A DNA stretch of 37,453 nt from JBMDXB01 sp048594975 (GTDB taxonomy: Bacteria; Acidobacteriota; Vicinamibacteria; Vicinamibacterales; 2-12-FULL-66-21). This document shows positions 15,134 to 24,609 of the stretch, one piece after another; within the stretch, counting starts at the first letter, position 1; each line of letters starts with the position of its first letter. The position numbers were made by a program, and so were the translations under genes. The notes below the pieces were generated by a model that saw nothing but the letters and a program-made list of their open reading frames with translations, did no database searches and was not told the origin of the DNA. The DNA is taken from assembly GCA_048594975.1 (NCBI GenBank), contig JBMDXQ010000106.1, positions 1 to 37,453 on the forward strand, written 5' to 3'.

Positions 15134-16513
15134 TCAGCGGTCGGATTGCCCGCGCGTCAGCGTGTACGTGTAGGGCGTCGTGAGGTCGGTCTCCACGAAC
15201 GTCACCGTCAGGCGTCGCGCGTCGGCCTCGACCACGGCAAAGCCGTTCGCGCTCTTGGCGAACAGCGAACGCGGACCCGGCTCGATCGTCCGCAGCTTGC
15301 CACCGCTGCCCGCGATGAAGAAGTGCAGCCGCCCTTCAGGCTGGAGGTGCTGCATGTCGTGATCGTGACCGGCCAGATAGATGTCCGCCCGGTCCTTGAG
15401 GACGGGCAGGAGCTGCTCGATCTTCACATTGTTGTCCTCGTGCTGCCCTTCCGAGTAGATCGGATGGTGCCCGTACACCACCTTCCAGGCGGCAGCACTG
15501 CGATCGAGCTCCCTGGTGAGCCAGAGCAGCTGCGCCTCGGAGATCAGGTCGGTGTCGAGCGCGAAGAACTGCACGGAACCGGCCGTGAAGGTGTAGTACG
15601 CCGCGGGCATACGCCAGCTCGGGCTCTCCCGGGTGAAGAGAATCTCCGCAGCGGGGCTGTTCGGCTGATTCCAGTCGTGATTGCCGAGCGTCGCGTAGAA
15701 CGGGATTTTCAGCGGATCGTAGAGGGCGCTCCACCACGTCTCCCATCGCGGGTCGGCGGGGCTCTCCATCCCGCTCGGGTAGAAGTTGTCGCCGAGCGTC
15801 ACGGCGAAGTTGAACGGATGTTCCCGATGGTACTTCAGCATGGCCGCGGCGACGATCCGCTGCGCCTCGCTGCCGTCCCCGTAGTCGCCGAACGCGAGCA
15901 CGCGTACGCGTTGTCCCGGCGGCGCGACCGCAAAAAGCGGCGGCGGCGTCTGCAGGAAGGTCGGGAGGAGCCCCCCGCGGACGACCGTCGTCCAGCGTTC
16001 CTGCTCGCGCACGAGTTGGCCGCTCGCGTCGGCATTCCCGGTCTTTCGCTCGATCTCGAGTCGCTGCTCGAGCAGCCTCAGGAGCGGCGCCTCGGCGCGC
16101 GCCCGCAGCAGTTCGAGCGATGCCAGCGCGATCTCGAGATCCGGATCGGTCAACACACGCCTTTCGAGCGCAGGCTCCACGCGCGGATCGGGCACCTCCT
16201 CGAGCTCGTCGACGATGTCCTCCCGCACGTCGGCCGACGGATCCGACTCGAGCAGCGCCAGCAGGAAGTCGAGCGCGCCGAGGGCATCGGTCTCCGCGAG
16301 TTCTTCCACCAGGTCCGCGCGCCTGTCCTCGTCAGCCTCCGCCAGGATCCGGCGCCCGTGCTCGCGAAGCGCCGGGGGCAGCTTCGCCAGGCGCTCGTCG
16401 GCGCCGGCGACAGGGAGCTGGCCCGCCGGAGAGGCCAGCTGCCGCCCCGCGCCCGCACCCAGAGCAGACGCCACGACGGTCATCAATAGAAGGAGGCTAC
16501 GCGCATGCATCAT
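15134..16513 (-). CDS. Secreted metallophosphoesterase, purple-acid-phosphatase-like, with HEAT-like N-terminal domain
   Basis: 459 residues with a signal peptide (MMHARSLLLLMTVVASALGA). Residues ~45-155 are an acidic helical repeat (ADLVEELAETDALGALDFLL, DVREDIVDELEEVPDPRVEP), HEAT-like. The phosphatase domain (~203-440) has all calcineurin-type motifs: GDYGDG (209-214), GDNFYPSG (241-248), GNHDW (277-281), YGHHP (347-351) and GHDHDMQHL (382-390). GDNFYPSG with GHDHDMQHL is the tartrate-resistant/purple acid phosphatase group, a dinuclear-metal hydrolase of phosphate monoesters. The ribosome-binding site AGGAGA lies 7 nt before ATG 16513. It is first in an operon with the lipoprotein and divergent from the TonB receptor-phytase operon, pointing to phosphate release from organic esters outside the cytoplasm. 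Confidence 0.92.
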   Translation of the reverse strand: MMHARSLLLLMTVVASALGAGAGRQLASPAGQLPVAGADERLAKLPPALREHGRRILAEADEDRRADLVEELAETDALGALDFLLALLESDPSADVREDIVDELEEVPDPRVEPALERRVLTDPDLEIALASLELLRARAEAPLLRLLEQRLEIERKTGNADASGQLVREQERWTTVVRGGLLPTFLQTPPPLFAVAPPGQRVRVLAFGDYGDGSEAQRIVAAAMLKYHREHPFNFAVTLGDNFYPSGMESPADPRWETWWSALYDPLKIPFYATLGNHDWNQPNSPAAEILFTRESPSWRMPAAYYTFTAGSVQFFALDTDLISEAQLLWLTRELDRSAAAWKVVYGHHPIYSEGQHEDNNVKIEQLLPVLKDRADIYLAGHDHDMQHLQPEGRLHFFIAGSGGKLRTIEPGPRSLFAKSANGFAVVEADARRLTVTFVETDLTTPYTYTLTRGQSDR

Positions 16514-16653
16514 CGTCGTCTCTCCTGGCCTGCTACTTCCGGCCGCGTCCTCTACCAGGTCGGGACGAATACGTGCCGACAGCCGTGCGAACGAGGGCGG
16601 CGGATGCTTCGATGCGTGCGCTTTCTGACGAGCACCGATCGCACGGTTGTGAC

Positions 16654-16681
16654 TTGACTTCCGGCTTGCCGAACCTATACT
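16654..16681 (+). promoter_or_regulatory. Sigma-70-type promoter for the receptor-phytase operon
   Basis: TTGACT (16654-16659) and TATACT (16676-16681) are 16 nt apart, a near-consensus pair on the plus strand. The predicted start near 16688 leaves a leader of ~115 nt before ATG 16804. The leader contains a direct repeat of GGCGTAAA ahead of the ribosome-binding site AAAGGAGG. I saw no clear Pho-box pair. Confidence 0.6.
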
Positions 16682-16803
16682 CGGCGCGAATGCAACGATA
16701 GGGTCGGAAGATGGCCGAAATCAATCCGAAATAGACCGAGCCGCGCACGGGCATCGGGATCGCTGTCGACGCGGCGGCGTAAAGGCGTAAAGGAGGAGCG
16801 TGA

Positions 16804-19800
16804 ATGAGAGCCAAGGGAGTGCTTGGGCTCGCGTGCCAGGGGTTCGCCGGGATGGCGCTTGCCTTCACCTTGTTCAGCGGCCCTGTGTTCGCGCAATCGG
16901 GCGCCAGCACAGGCCTTACCGGGCACGTCACTGATTCCACCGGCGCCGCCGTCCCGGGCGTCACCGTCACGCTGACGCACGTCGACACCGGACGCGAACG
17001 AGTCGTCACGACCGGTCCCGACGGCGGCTGGGAAGCGCGCTTCCTGTCGCCGGGTACCTATCGCATCAATTTCCAGATCGACGGGTTCCGGCCGCTTCGG
17101 CGGGAGGGCGTCGAAGTATCCACGGCCGAAATGGTCAACCTCGATGTGTCGCTCCAGGTCGGCGGACTCACGGAAGCGGTCGAGGTGGTCGCCAACGCCG
17201 AGATGGTCTCGTCGGGATCCATGACGCTCGTCAAGACGCTCGACCAGAAAGAGCTGGATGCGCTGCCGACGTCGGCCAGGAATTTCACGCAACTCCTGGT
17301 GGTCGAGGCCGGCGTGTCGGCCGACATCAGCGAACTGCTGTCGAACGACAACGCCTCCATCTCCCCGAGCGTCAACGGCGCGCGGACGACGAACAACAGC
17401 TTCGTGTTCAACGGCGTGGACGTGACGAGCCTGCTCTGCTGCAACAGCCGGGTCAGCGGATCGGCCGGAACCATCGAGAACGGCGGCGGGTCGCTCTCGC
17501 GCAACATCGCGCCGGCGCCCGAGACGCTGCAGGAAGTCAAGCTGCAGACGAGCCTGTTCGACGCGGCCACCGGCCGGAACGGCGGCGGCAACTTCACGCT
17601 GGTGTCGAAGAGCGGCACGAACCGGTTCAGCGGGAGCGCCTACTACTACAACCAGAACGACGGGTTGATGGCGAACGACTTCTTCTTCAACCGGGCCGGC
17701 ATCGAGAAGCCGATTCTCGACCGGCACGAGGGAGGCTTCACGCTGGGGGGGCCGGTCAAGCGGAACAAGACGTTCTTCTTCGGGTCCTACCAGCGCACGC
17801 AGGCCGAGACGTCCTACGTTGACGAGGCGAGCAACACGCGCCTGGTTCCACGCGCGCTCACCGACGATCGCTCGGACGCCGGCATCGACGCGTTTGCCAG
17901 GGCCATCTGGGCCGAGGAGTACGGCCCGGTGAACACGAGCGTCATCAACCCGATCTCACGGGCACTGCTCAAGGCGCAGTTTCCCGACGGCACGTACCTC
18001 ATCCGGTCTGGAGATCAGGGGATCAACTGCAGCGTGCAGGAGGATCAGTTGTTCGAGAGTTGCCAGGTCGTGTCCGTCATCCCGGCGACGTTCGATCAGC
18101 ATCAGTTCACGACGAATCTCGACCATCAGCTGACCCAGTCGCATCGGTTCAGCGGGAAGTTCTTCTACTCAAACCAGCCGAGCCGCGATCCGTTGGCCAA
18201 CGGCGACGCGCTGACGCTCCACGAGCGCGAGGAGCTGACCCGGCAGCGGACGTTCTCGTTCACCGACCTCCACATCTTCAGCCAGACGGTCGTCAACGAG
18301 TTCCGCGCCGGCGTCTTCCGGAACCGGAACGATAGCGACCCGGTCACGTACTTCACCAATGCGCAGTTCGGGATCGAGAACCCGCAGGCCGATCTGGTTC
18401 CCGACCTGACGCAGATAGACATCGATGGCGACGATGTGGGCGGCGGGATCCGGTTCGGCACGCTGGCCGACGGCACCCGTATCTACGACCTGCAGACGAC
18501 CTTCACGTTCGGGAATACGCTGACGTTCAGCAAGGGGAGCCATTCGGTCCGCGTCGGCGGCGAACTGCGCCGTCATCATCTCGACGGCGACCTACAGGAG
18601 GGACGCAACCGGCGCCACAATTTCGACACGTGGTTCGACTTCCTGACGGTCGGTTATCGCAACCCCGCGGACGGCAACCGCGCGCGCCAGATCTCGGACA
18701 GCTCGCTCAACTACGGCGAGACCGCGCGCGGCTACCGGATGCACGACGTGAACGCGTTCATCGCGGAGGACTGGAAGGTCACGCCTGACCTCACGCTGAA
18801 TCTCGGCGTCCGCTGGGAGTACTTCGGGTTTCCGTCCGAGAAGAACGGCCTGCTCGCCGTGTTCGACTATCCGGCCGCGCTGGAGACCGGCAACGTGCAG
18901 GACGGGTTCATTTTCGCATCGAACTTCAATCCGAGCTCCGTCCCCGGGGCCGAAGGGCTTGACCTGAAGAAGGGAGACACGAAGAACCTCGTTCCGGGTG
19001 ACTACGACAACATCATGCCGCGGGTCGGGTTCGCCTGGACGCCGTTCGAGCGGAAGAACTTCGTGCTGCGGGGCGGCTACGGCGTGTTCTACGAGCGGAC
19101 CACGGGCGGCTTTGCCAACTCGCTGCGCCAGGCGCCGCCGTTCTTCCGCGAGCTGCAGTTGAACAACCTGGGCAACTGGAATACCTACCCGACGGACATC
19201 CCGGCGCTCCCGATCCCGGCCTTCAGCATCGGGTTCGACGACAACGAGCCGATCCTCGTCGGGTCCAACGATCCCGACAACGAGTTCGAGGCGCTCGAGA
19301 CGCAGATGGTCTCTCCCGATCTCAAGACGCCGTACCTGCAGCAGTGGAGCGTCAACACGCAGTGGGAGTTCCGGAACAACTGGCTGCTCGAGATCGGCTA
19401 CGTCGGCAGCAGGGGCAGCAACCTGCTGATGTACGTCAACCAGAACCAGGCGATCGACGTCTCGGCGACCGGCTTCCAGCCGCGTCCGGGCGTGCCGGGC
19501 GGCGGGTTCATCGGCAACTACTACGACCCCGACGAAGACGACTTCGTGAACCTGACCGAACCTCCGCCCGGCTGCTTCGAGGACGATCCGGGCGACTGCA
19601 TCATCTCGCCGGAGCTGCGCGGCGCATTGCTCGGCCTCGACGAGGACGAAGGGGCGAACATGCTGGTCTCGACCGGCAAGTCCTGGTACAACGCGCTCCA
19701 GACCAGCCTGCAGAAGCGGTTCGACCGAGGCTACATGTTCAACGTGAACTACACGTTGTCCCGGTCCATCGACTACTTCTCCGACGAGGGGATCTTCCAG

Positions 19801-20379
19801 GTCCCCCACGACCAGACGCGGCCCGAGAACAACAAGGCGTTGTCGGATTTCCACCGCAAGCACCGGCTGATCATGAGCTGGGCCTGGGATCTCCCCTTCC
19901 GCGGGAACCGGTTCGTCGAGGGCTGGCAGATTGCCGGCATCGGCACGTTCCAGTCTGGCCGCCCCTTCACCGTGTTCGACGACGACTTCAGCGGGGTGAT
20001 CTTCGGCACGACGGACCCGCGTCCGGATCTCGCGCCGGGCGCGACCCACGAAGACCAGACGACGCCCGGCCCGGTGACGGATCGGATCGACAACTATCTG
20101 AATCGCGATGCGTTCGTCAGCTCGTTCGAGCGGTTCGGCAACCTGGGCCGGAACACCGTCATCGGACCCTCGCAGAGGCGCGTCGACGTGAGCATCTCGA
20201 AGACGACCCCGATCGTGGGCGGACGCACGCTCGAGTTCCGCGCCGAGATCTACAACATCACGAACACGCCGTCGTTCCGGAACCCCGAGGAGGACCTGAG
20301 CTCGGGGGACTTCGGGCAGATCACGCGCACGCGCGGGGGCCCGCGCGTCATCCAGCTCGGGCTGAAGTTCCGGTTCTGA
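16804..20379 (+). CDS. TonB-dependent receptor, Oar-like, with carboxypeptidase-regulatory domain
   Basis: 1191 residues. The signal peptide ends near FSGPVFAQ (~residue 31). A carboxypeptidase-regulatory-like beta-sandwich follows (TGLTGHVTDSTGAAVPGVTV, AEMVNLDVSLQVGGLTEAVE), then a plug domain (LDQKELDALPTSARNFTQLL, GARTTNNSFVFNGVDVTSLL, GRNGGGNFTLVSKSGTNRFS) and a large beta barrel that ends on the aromatic outer-membrane signature LGLKFRF. Length and order match the acidobacterial Oar/CirA-like receptors. Such proteins import large ligands across the outer membrane using TonB energy. The start at ATG 16804 follows a strong AGGAGG with 7-nt spacing. Phytase starts in the very next base, and an ExbB/ExbD/TonB operon lies 6 kb downstream. 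The ligand is not readable from sequence; phytate breakdown products are the reasonable guess. Confidence 0.94.
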   Translation: MRAKGVLGLACQGFAGMALAFTLFSGPVFAQSGASTGLTGHVTDSTGAAVPGVTVTLTHVDTGRERVVTTGPDGGWEARFLSPGTYRINFQIDGFRPLRREGVEVSTAEMVNLDVSLQVGGLTEAVEVVANAEMVSSGSMTLVKTLDQKELDALPTSARNFTQLLVVEAGVSADISELLSNDNASISPSVNGARTTNNSFVFNGVDVTSLLCCNSRVSGSAGTIENGGGSLSRNIAPAPETLQEVKLQTSLFDAATGRNGGGNFTLVSKSGTNRFSGSAYYYNQNDGLMANDFFFNRAGIEKPILDRHEGGFTLGGPVKRNKTFFFGSYQRTQAETSYVDEASNTRLVPRALTDDRSDAGIDAFARAIWAEEYGPVNTSVINPISRALLKAQFPDGTYLIRSGDQGINCSVQEDQLFESCQVVSVIPATFDQHQFTTNLDHQLTQSHRFSGKFFYSNQPSRDPLANGDALTLHEREELTRQRTFSFTDLHIFSQTVVNEFRAGVFRNRNDSDPVTYFTNAQFGIENPQADLVPDLTQIDIDGDDVGGGIRFGTLADGTRIYDLQTTFTFGNTLTFSKGSHSVRVGGELRRHHLDGDLQEGRNRRHNFDTWFDFLTVGYRNPADGNRARQISDSSLNYGETARGYRMHDVNAFIAEDWKVTPDLTLNLGVRWEYFGFPSEKNGLLAVFDYPAALETGNVQDGFIFASNFNPSSVPGAEGLDLKKGDTKNLVPGDYDNIMPRVGFAWTPFERKNFVLRGGYGVFYERTTGGFANSLRQAPPFFRELQLNNLGNWNTYPTDIPALPIPAFSIGFDDNEPILVGSNDPDNEFEALETQMVSPDLKTPYLQQWSVNTQWEFRNNWLLEIGYVGSRGSNLLMYVNQNQAIDVSATGFQPRPGVPGGGFIGNYYDPDEDDFVNLTEPPPGCFEDDPGDCIISPELRGALLGLDEDEGANMLVSTGKSWYNALQTSLQKRFDRGYMFNVNYTLSRSIDYFSDEGIFQVPHDQTRPENNKALSDFHRKHRLIMSWAWDLPFRGNRFVEGWQIAGIGTFQSGRPFTVFDDDFSGVIFGTTDPRPDLAPGATHEDQTTPGPVTDRIDNYLNRDAFVSSFERFGNLGRNTVIGPSQRRVDVSISKTTPIVGGRTLEFRAEIYNITNTPSFRNPEEDLSSGDFGQITRTRGGPRVIQLGLKFRF

Positions 20380-21552
20380 GTGCGTTTACCTGCGTACATC
20401 GCGCTGGCGGCAGCTCTGGCGCTCTCGAGTGCCTGGGGCTGCCGCGGCACCTCACCACCGGACGAGGACTCCACCAAGCCCCCGCCGCCGCCCTCGCCGC
20501 TCTCGCAGGCGATAGAGATCGAGGCCGAATACAGCACGGCGCAACTCTCCAATGATCCAGACGACCCCGCCATCTGGGTCCATCCCGACGATTCGGCGCG
20601 CAGCCTGATCATCGGAACCATGAAGGTGGCCGCGCCGGCCGGCGCGCTCGTCGTCTTTGGGATGGACGGGCAGATCCGTCAGGTGATCTCCGGAATCGAT
20701 CGCCCCAATAACGTGGACGTCGAATACGGCTTCCGGCTCGGCGGCCGCCGCGCCGATCTCGTAGTCGCGACCGAGCGGCTCCGCCGGCAGCTTCGGGTGT
20801 TCCGCGTCGATGCCGCCGGGGGGCGACTCGTGGATCTTGGTGGGATTCCGATATTGCAGGAGCAGCCCGGCGAGGCCGGAGCGCCGATGGGCATCGGGCT
20901 GTATCGGCGCCCGCGCGACGGCGCGGTGTTCGCGATCGTCTCACCGAAAGAAGGGCCGCGCGACGGATACCTGTGGGAGTACCGGCTGGCGGACGCGGGC
21001 GGCCGGATCGCCGCGCAGTTCGTCCGCCGGTTCGGGACCTTCAGCGCTGGCACGGTACGCGAAGAGAACGAGATCGAAGCGGTCGCCGTGGACGACGAGC
21101 TGGGCTACGTGTACTACGCGGATGAAGCGGACGGCATCCACAAGTGGCATGCCGATCCGGATCACCCGGACGCCGCGCGTGAGCTGGCCCATTTCGCGCG
21201 CTCAGGGTTCCGCGGCGATCGCGAGGGGATCGCAATCTATACGCTCCCCGATGGCACCGGATACATCGTGTGCACCGACCAGTTGGACGGCGACAGCGAG
21301 TACCACATCTATCCACGCGAGGGTGCCCCCGGCAACCCGCACGATCACTCGCGCGAGATTGCGGTCGTCCGCGGCGGCGCTGACGCGACCGACGGGTTGG
21401 AGATCTCGTCGGCTCCGCTCGGCCCCGGGCTGCCGCACGGGATCATGGTCGCGATGAACAGCGAGGCGCGGAACTTCCTCGTGTTCCGCTGGCAGGATGT
21501 GGCAGCGGCGATCGAGCCGCCGCTGCGGATGACAGGTCAAAACCTGCCCTGA
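20380..21552 (+). CDS. Beta-propeller phytase (3-phytase type), exported
   Basis: 390 residues from GTG 20380, directly after the receptor stop (TGA-GTG). The N-terminus is a signal peptide ending at a Cys (ALALSSAWGC, Cys 21). It resembles a lipoprotein signal but with Trp at -2, so anchoring is uncertain. A Pro-rich linker (PPPPPSP) follows. The propeller carries the calcium and phosphate-site motifs of beta-propeller phytases: DDPAIWVHP (61-69), RPNNVDVEYG (108-117), AGAPMGIGLYRRP, AIVSPKEGPRDGYLWEY, EENEIEAVAVDDELGYVYYA, and later FRGDREGIAIYTLPDGTGYI. These Ca-dependent enzymes remove phosphate from Ca-phytate at neutral pH. The genetic link of beta-propeller phytases to TonB receptors is known from environmental bacteria; here the pair is translationally adjacent. 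Confidence 0.92.
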   Translation: MRLPAYIALAAALALSSAWGCRGTSPPDEDSTKPPPPPSPLSQAIEIEAEYSTAQLSNDPDDPAIWVHPDDSARSLIIGTMKVAAPAGALVVFGMDGQIRQVISGIDRPNNVDVEYGFRLGGRRADLVVATERLRRQLRVFRVDAAGGRLVDLGGIPILQEQPGEAGAPMGIGLYRRPRDGAVFAIVSPKEGPRDGYLWEYRLADAGGRIAAQFVRRFGTFSAGTVREENEIEAVAVDDELGYVYYADEADGIHKWHADPDHPDAARELAHFARSGFRGDREGIAIYTLPDGTGYIVCTDQLDGDSEYHIYPREGAPGNPHDHSREIAVVRGGADATDGLEISSAPLGPGLPHGIMVAMNSEARNFLVFRWQDVAAAIEPPLRMTGQNLP

Positions 21553-21994
21553 GCGAGCGCAGCGAGTCGAACCACGGTCACGCCTCGCGGAGCTGCTGAG
21601 TCGTCCCACGCTGACGTGGGTGTAGACGATCACGTCGAGATGATCAGCGCGCCGGGTGTACGGAATCCCGAGCAGATATCGGAGGAACTCGCGACGGCAT
21701 ATTCGTCGGGCAACTTCGAAGCCCTCCGCCGCTCGAGACCCGACCAATCTCTCCGCTTGTTCAATGTCCGAGGCGAGCGATAGACTGCGAGTAGCCAGCG
21801 TCGTCCGTGGATTGATGGCTATGGTCCCTCTTAGGGCCGTGCGTCTGACGGTTCGCCAGATCCCCTTCGGCATAATCCCATTGACCCGCCGATCGACCTG
21901 GCTGTGGTCATCCTCGTCGCTGCCGTCGTCATTCGCGTCATCTTGCCGGCGCACCGGCCGTCGGGAACGGATCCACTGTCGCTGCTGAGACGGA
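21553..21994. other. Intergenic stretch with an unassigned possible ORF
   Basis: Just after the phytase stop lies a GC-rich word (GAGCGAGCGCAGCGAG) related to the dispersed repeats at the left end, in reverse orientation. On the minus strand, 21873-21610 encodes a protein-like stretch (SLASDIEQAERLVGSRAAEG, RREFLRYLLGIPYTRRADHL, DVIVYTHV), but the frame has no natural stop before running antisense into phytase, and I recognise no family. It may be a remnant. The ADOP copy 2 promoter must lie here but was not identified. Confidence 0.35.
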
Positions 21995-24436
21995 ATGATG
22001 ATCCTCGAGAGCTTGAGCCAAGACTTCTGCGTCGCATGCCGCGGCCTATGGCGGGCAAAGGCTTTCACGGGAGCCGCGGTCTTGACGCTTGCGCTGGGCA
22101 TCGCCGGGACGACGGCCATGTTCGCGCTGATTGAAGGAGTGCTCCTCAGGCCGCTTCCCGTGCACGAACAAGACAAGCTGATCATTGCCTGGAAGGAGGT
22201 GCGTACCTCGAGTTCGGTGCAGTATCCGTTCGGAAACACCGAGATCGAAACCGTTGCCGAATCCAGTCAGCTTCTCGAGAAAGCTGCCGGCGTCACGCGG
22301 AATGGCGTGGGGCGCTCCGTCGTAACCGATGACGGTGTCCGGAATTACGCGAATGTTGGACTCGTGACCGGCGCTTTCTTCGATGTGCTGGGCGTACAGC
22401 CGATTCTTGGGCGGACACTCACCCTTGCCGACGAAAAGAACGGAGCGGAGAACGTCATAGTAGTGAGCAGCGGTTTCTGGCAACGCCGCTATGGTGCGTC
22501 ACGGGAGGTCTTGGGGCGACGTCTCACTCTTGATGAGCAGCAGTTCACGATTGTCGGCGTGATGCCGCCAGATCTCGACTATCCGACTGGCGTGGAAGTG
22601 TGGAGAACCACGAGCTCCGTGCCGACGGGCGGTCCTTTCGGTGACGCCGCGCGACGCGAAGTCAACCTCATCGCGAGGCTTCGTCCCGGAGTGGGGATTG
22701 AGCAGGCGAGGAGCGAGATCACTGCATTGAGCCACCGACTGGAGGCTGAGGCGCCCGTCAATGCGCCGCGTGGTCTCATTCCTGTCGTTCATCCCTTCGT
22801 AGACGTAGTCGTCGGCGATGTCCGCACTGGCATGCTTGCTTTGTTTGCCGCAGTCGGGCTCGTGCTGCTTATTGCGAGCGTGAATGTGGCGAACCTCCTG
22901 TTGATGCGCGGCGAGGCGCGACGCGGTGAGCTTGCGGTGCGCGTTGCACTAGGGGCCAGTCGCGGGAGAATCGTGCGCCAAGTGTTGGCAGAGAGCGTCG
23001 TGATTGCGGTGCTGGCCGGCGCGGCGGGGTTCGCAGCCACATGGTGGGGTCTGCACGCGCTCATCGCCCTGGTGCCGGACGGGCTACCGCGTGCCGAGTC
23101 CGTCCGTATTGATGCGGCTGTGGTCTTGTTCTCGTTTGCAGTCGTATTCGTGACGGCGCTCCTCGCCGGCGCCGGCCCAGCGCTGTTATCCATGCCTGAC
23201 GATCTGGTCTCCCAATTGCGAACCGGCGGACGTGGGGTTACAGGCTCCGCAGGGACCCGCGGCCGGCGGACACTCGTCGTCGCACAGGTCGCCCTTGCGG
23301 TCACGATTGTCGCTGCTGCGGGTCTGCTCATTCGAACTGTTCTCAGTCTGCAGTCAGTCGATCTCGGACTGCCCGCCGACCGCCTCGTGCTGTTGGACCT
23401 CCACATGCCCGAGGCAAAATACGCGGACCGTGACCGGCATGCACAGTTCCTCGACGAGGTGATCGCACAACTCGAGGCAGTGCCCGCCATCTCGGCTGCG
23501 ACTCCGGTCAACGTGTCTCCGTTTTCTGGTCGGGGGTGGGATCTGCCACGATTCACCGCGGAACGACAAAGCGATGAGGAGGCCACTTCGAACCCATCGC
23601 TCAACATCGAGTCGGTGCATCCGAACTATTTCGCGACATTCGAGGTACCCCTCGTGCGGGGACGCACGTTCACCGCGGCCGATCGCGAGGGCGCTTTGGC
23701 GGTGGCGATCGTCAGTGAAGACGTCGCAGCGCGGACCTGGCCTGGAGAGAATGCGGTGGGCAAGCGGTTGAAGATGGGCCGGCCAGGCTCTCGGGGTCCT
23801 TGGTATACCGTTGTCGGCGTCGCAGCACAGACCCGCTACCGCGACCTCGCACGCCAGCGTCCGACGCTCTATCTTCCCGCCGCGCAGTTTCAGATGACCG
23901 CGACGATGCTCGTTCTCCGCACTACGGCGTCGATTGAGTTCGTGGCCTCCCTGGCACGTGACCGAGTCGGAACCATTGACCCCGACGTGCAACTCATGCG
24001 ACTCACGGCCTTCAGCGAAATGCTCGACCGTCCTCTGGCCCGTCCAAGGTTCAATGCGTTCGTCCTCAGCATCTTTGGCGCCGTAGCACTGGTGCTGTCG
24101 GCCATTGGCCTCTACGGGGTAATGGCAGCCTACGTCCGCCAGCGAGATCGTGAGATTGCGCTGCGGCTGGCGCTGGGTGCCACCGCGAGCGGCGTGCGCC
24201 GGTTCGTGCTTGCGGAGGCCGTGCGGCTGGCCGGTCTCGGCGCCACGATCGGATTGGCTGGAGCAAGCGTGAGTACTCGGCTGCTGCGCGGCATGCTGTT
24301 CCAGGTTCATCCGCTTGACCCGTCCGCCATTGCTGGCGCGGCGTTGTTGCTGATTGGAGCTTCGGCCCTCGCCTCGTACTTGCCAGCGCGCCGAGCTACG
24401 CGGATTGACGCTGTTGCCACGCTTCGGAGTCAGTAA
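21995..24436 (+). CDS. ADOP-family MacB/FtsX-like permease (copy 2, intact)
   Basis: 813 residues, full length for the family. Parts in order: N-terminal helix and TM1 (GAAVLTLALGIAGTTAMFAL), periplasmic MacB_PCD domain (VSSGFWQRRYGASREVLGRR), first FtsX block (LLIASVNVANLLLMRGEARR, ELAVRVALGASRGRIVRQVL), central TM pair (VVAQVALAVTIVAAAGLLIR), second periplasmic domain (SVHPNYFATFEVPLVRGRTF), and the last FtsX block (SAIGLYGVMAAYVRQRDREI, ALRLALGATASGVRRFVLAE) ending ARRATRIDAVATLRSQ. Two in-frame ATGs (21995, 21998) can start it. Identity to copy 1 looks limited to family motifs, so this is an old paralogue rather than a recent duplication. No ATPase gene is adjacent. It is convergent with a dead third copy. 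Confidence 0.93.
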   Translation: MMILESLSQDFCVACRGLWRAKAFTGAAVLTLALGIAGTTAMFALIEGVLLRPLPVHEQDKLIIAWKEVRTSSSVQYPFGNTEIETVAESSQLLEKAAGVTRNGVGRSVVTDDGVRNYANVGLVTGAFFDVLGVQPILGRTLTLADEKNGAENVIVVSSGFWQRRYGASREVLGRRLTLDEQQFTIVGVMPPDLDYPTGVEVWRTTSSVPTGGPFGDAARREVNLIARLRPGVGIEQARSEITALSHRLEAEAPVNAPRGLIPVVHPFVDVVVGDVRTGMLALFAAVGLVLLIASVNVANLLLMRGEARRGELAVRVALGASRGRIVRQVLAESVVIAVLAGAAGFAATWWGLHALIALVPDGLPRAESVRIDAAVVLFSFAVVFVTALLAGAGPALLSMPDDLVSQLRTGGRGVTGSAGTRGRRTLVVAQVALAVTIVAAAGLLIRTVLSLQSVDLGLPADRLVLLDLHMPEAKYADRDRHAQFLDEVIAQLEAVPAISAATPVNVSPFSGRGWDLPRFTAERQSDEEATSNPSLNIESVHPNYFATFEVPLVRGRTFTAADREGALAVAIVSEDVAARTWPGENAVGKRLKMGRPGSRGPWYTVVGVAAQTRYRDLARQRPTLYLPAAQFQMTATMLVLRTTASIEFVASLARDRVGTIDPDVQLMRLTAFSEMLDRPLARPRFNAFVLSIFGAVALVLSAIGLYGVMAAYVRQRDREIALRLALGATASGVRRFVLAEAVRLAGLGATIGLAGASVSTRLLRGMLFQVHPLDPSAIAGAALLLIGASALASYLPARRATRIDAVATLRSQ

Positions 24437-24609
24437 GCGCGCGAATACTCAGAGGCAATGAGTAACTCCGGCCTCAGCGACCCTGACATTCGCGAGTTGG
24501 AACCTCATCGGCGAATGGCTCAGACGGCTGAGCGTGATTTCGACAGGCCGGCCGAGCGGAGAAAGCTCCGTTGCCGCGAGCCAGCGTGCGGCACGGGCTG
24601 CACTTGGGA

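Noticed and set aside
15146..16489. 447-residue plus-strand open frame
   Set aside because: It is antisense to the phosphatase, which has complete motifs, a signal peptide and a ribosome-binding site. The antisense product is Arg/Glu-rich with no domain, as expected from GC-rich codon use.
18592..20049. 485-residue minus-strand open frame
   Set aside because: It is antisense to the TonB receptor barrel and has low-complexity Val/Arg/Glu composition. Typical high-GC shadow.
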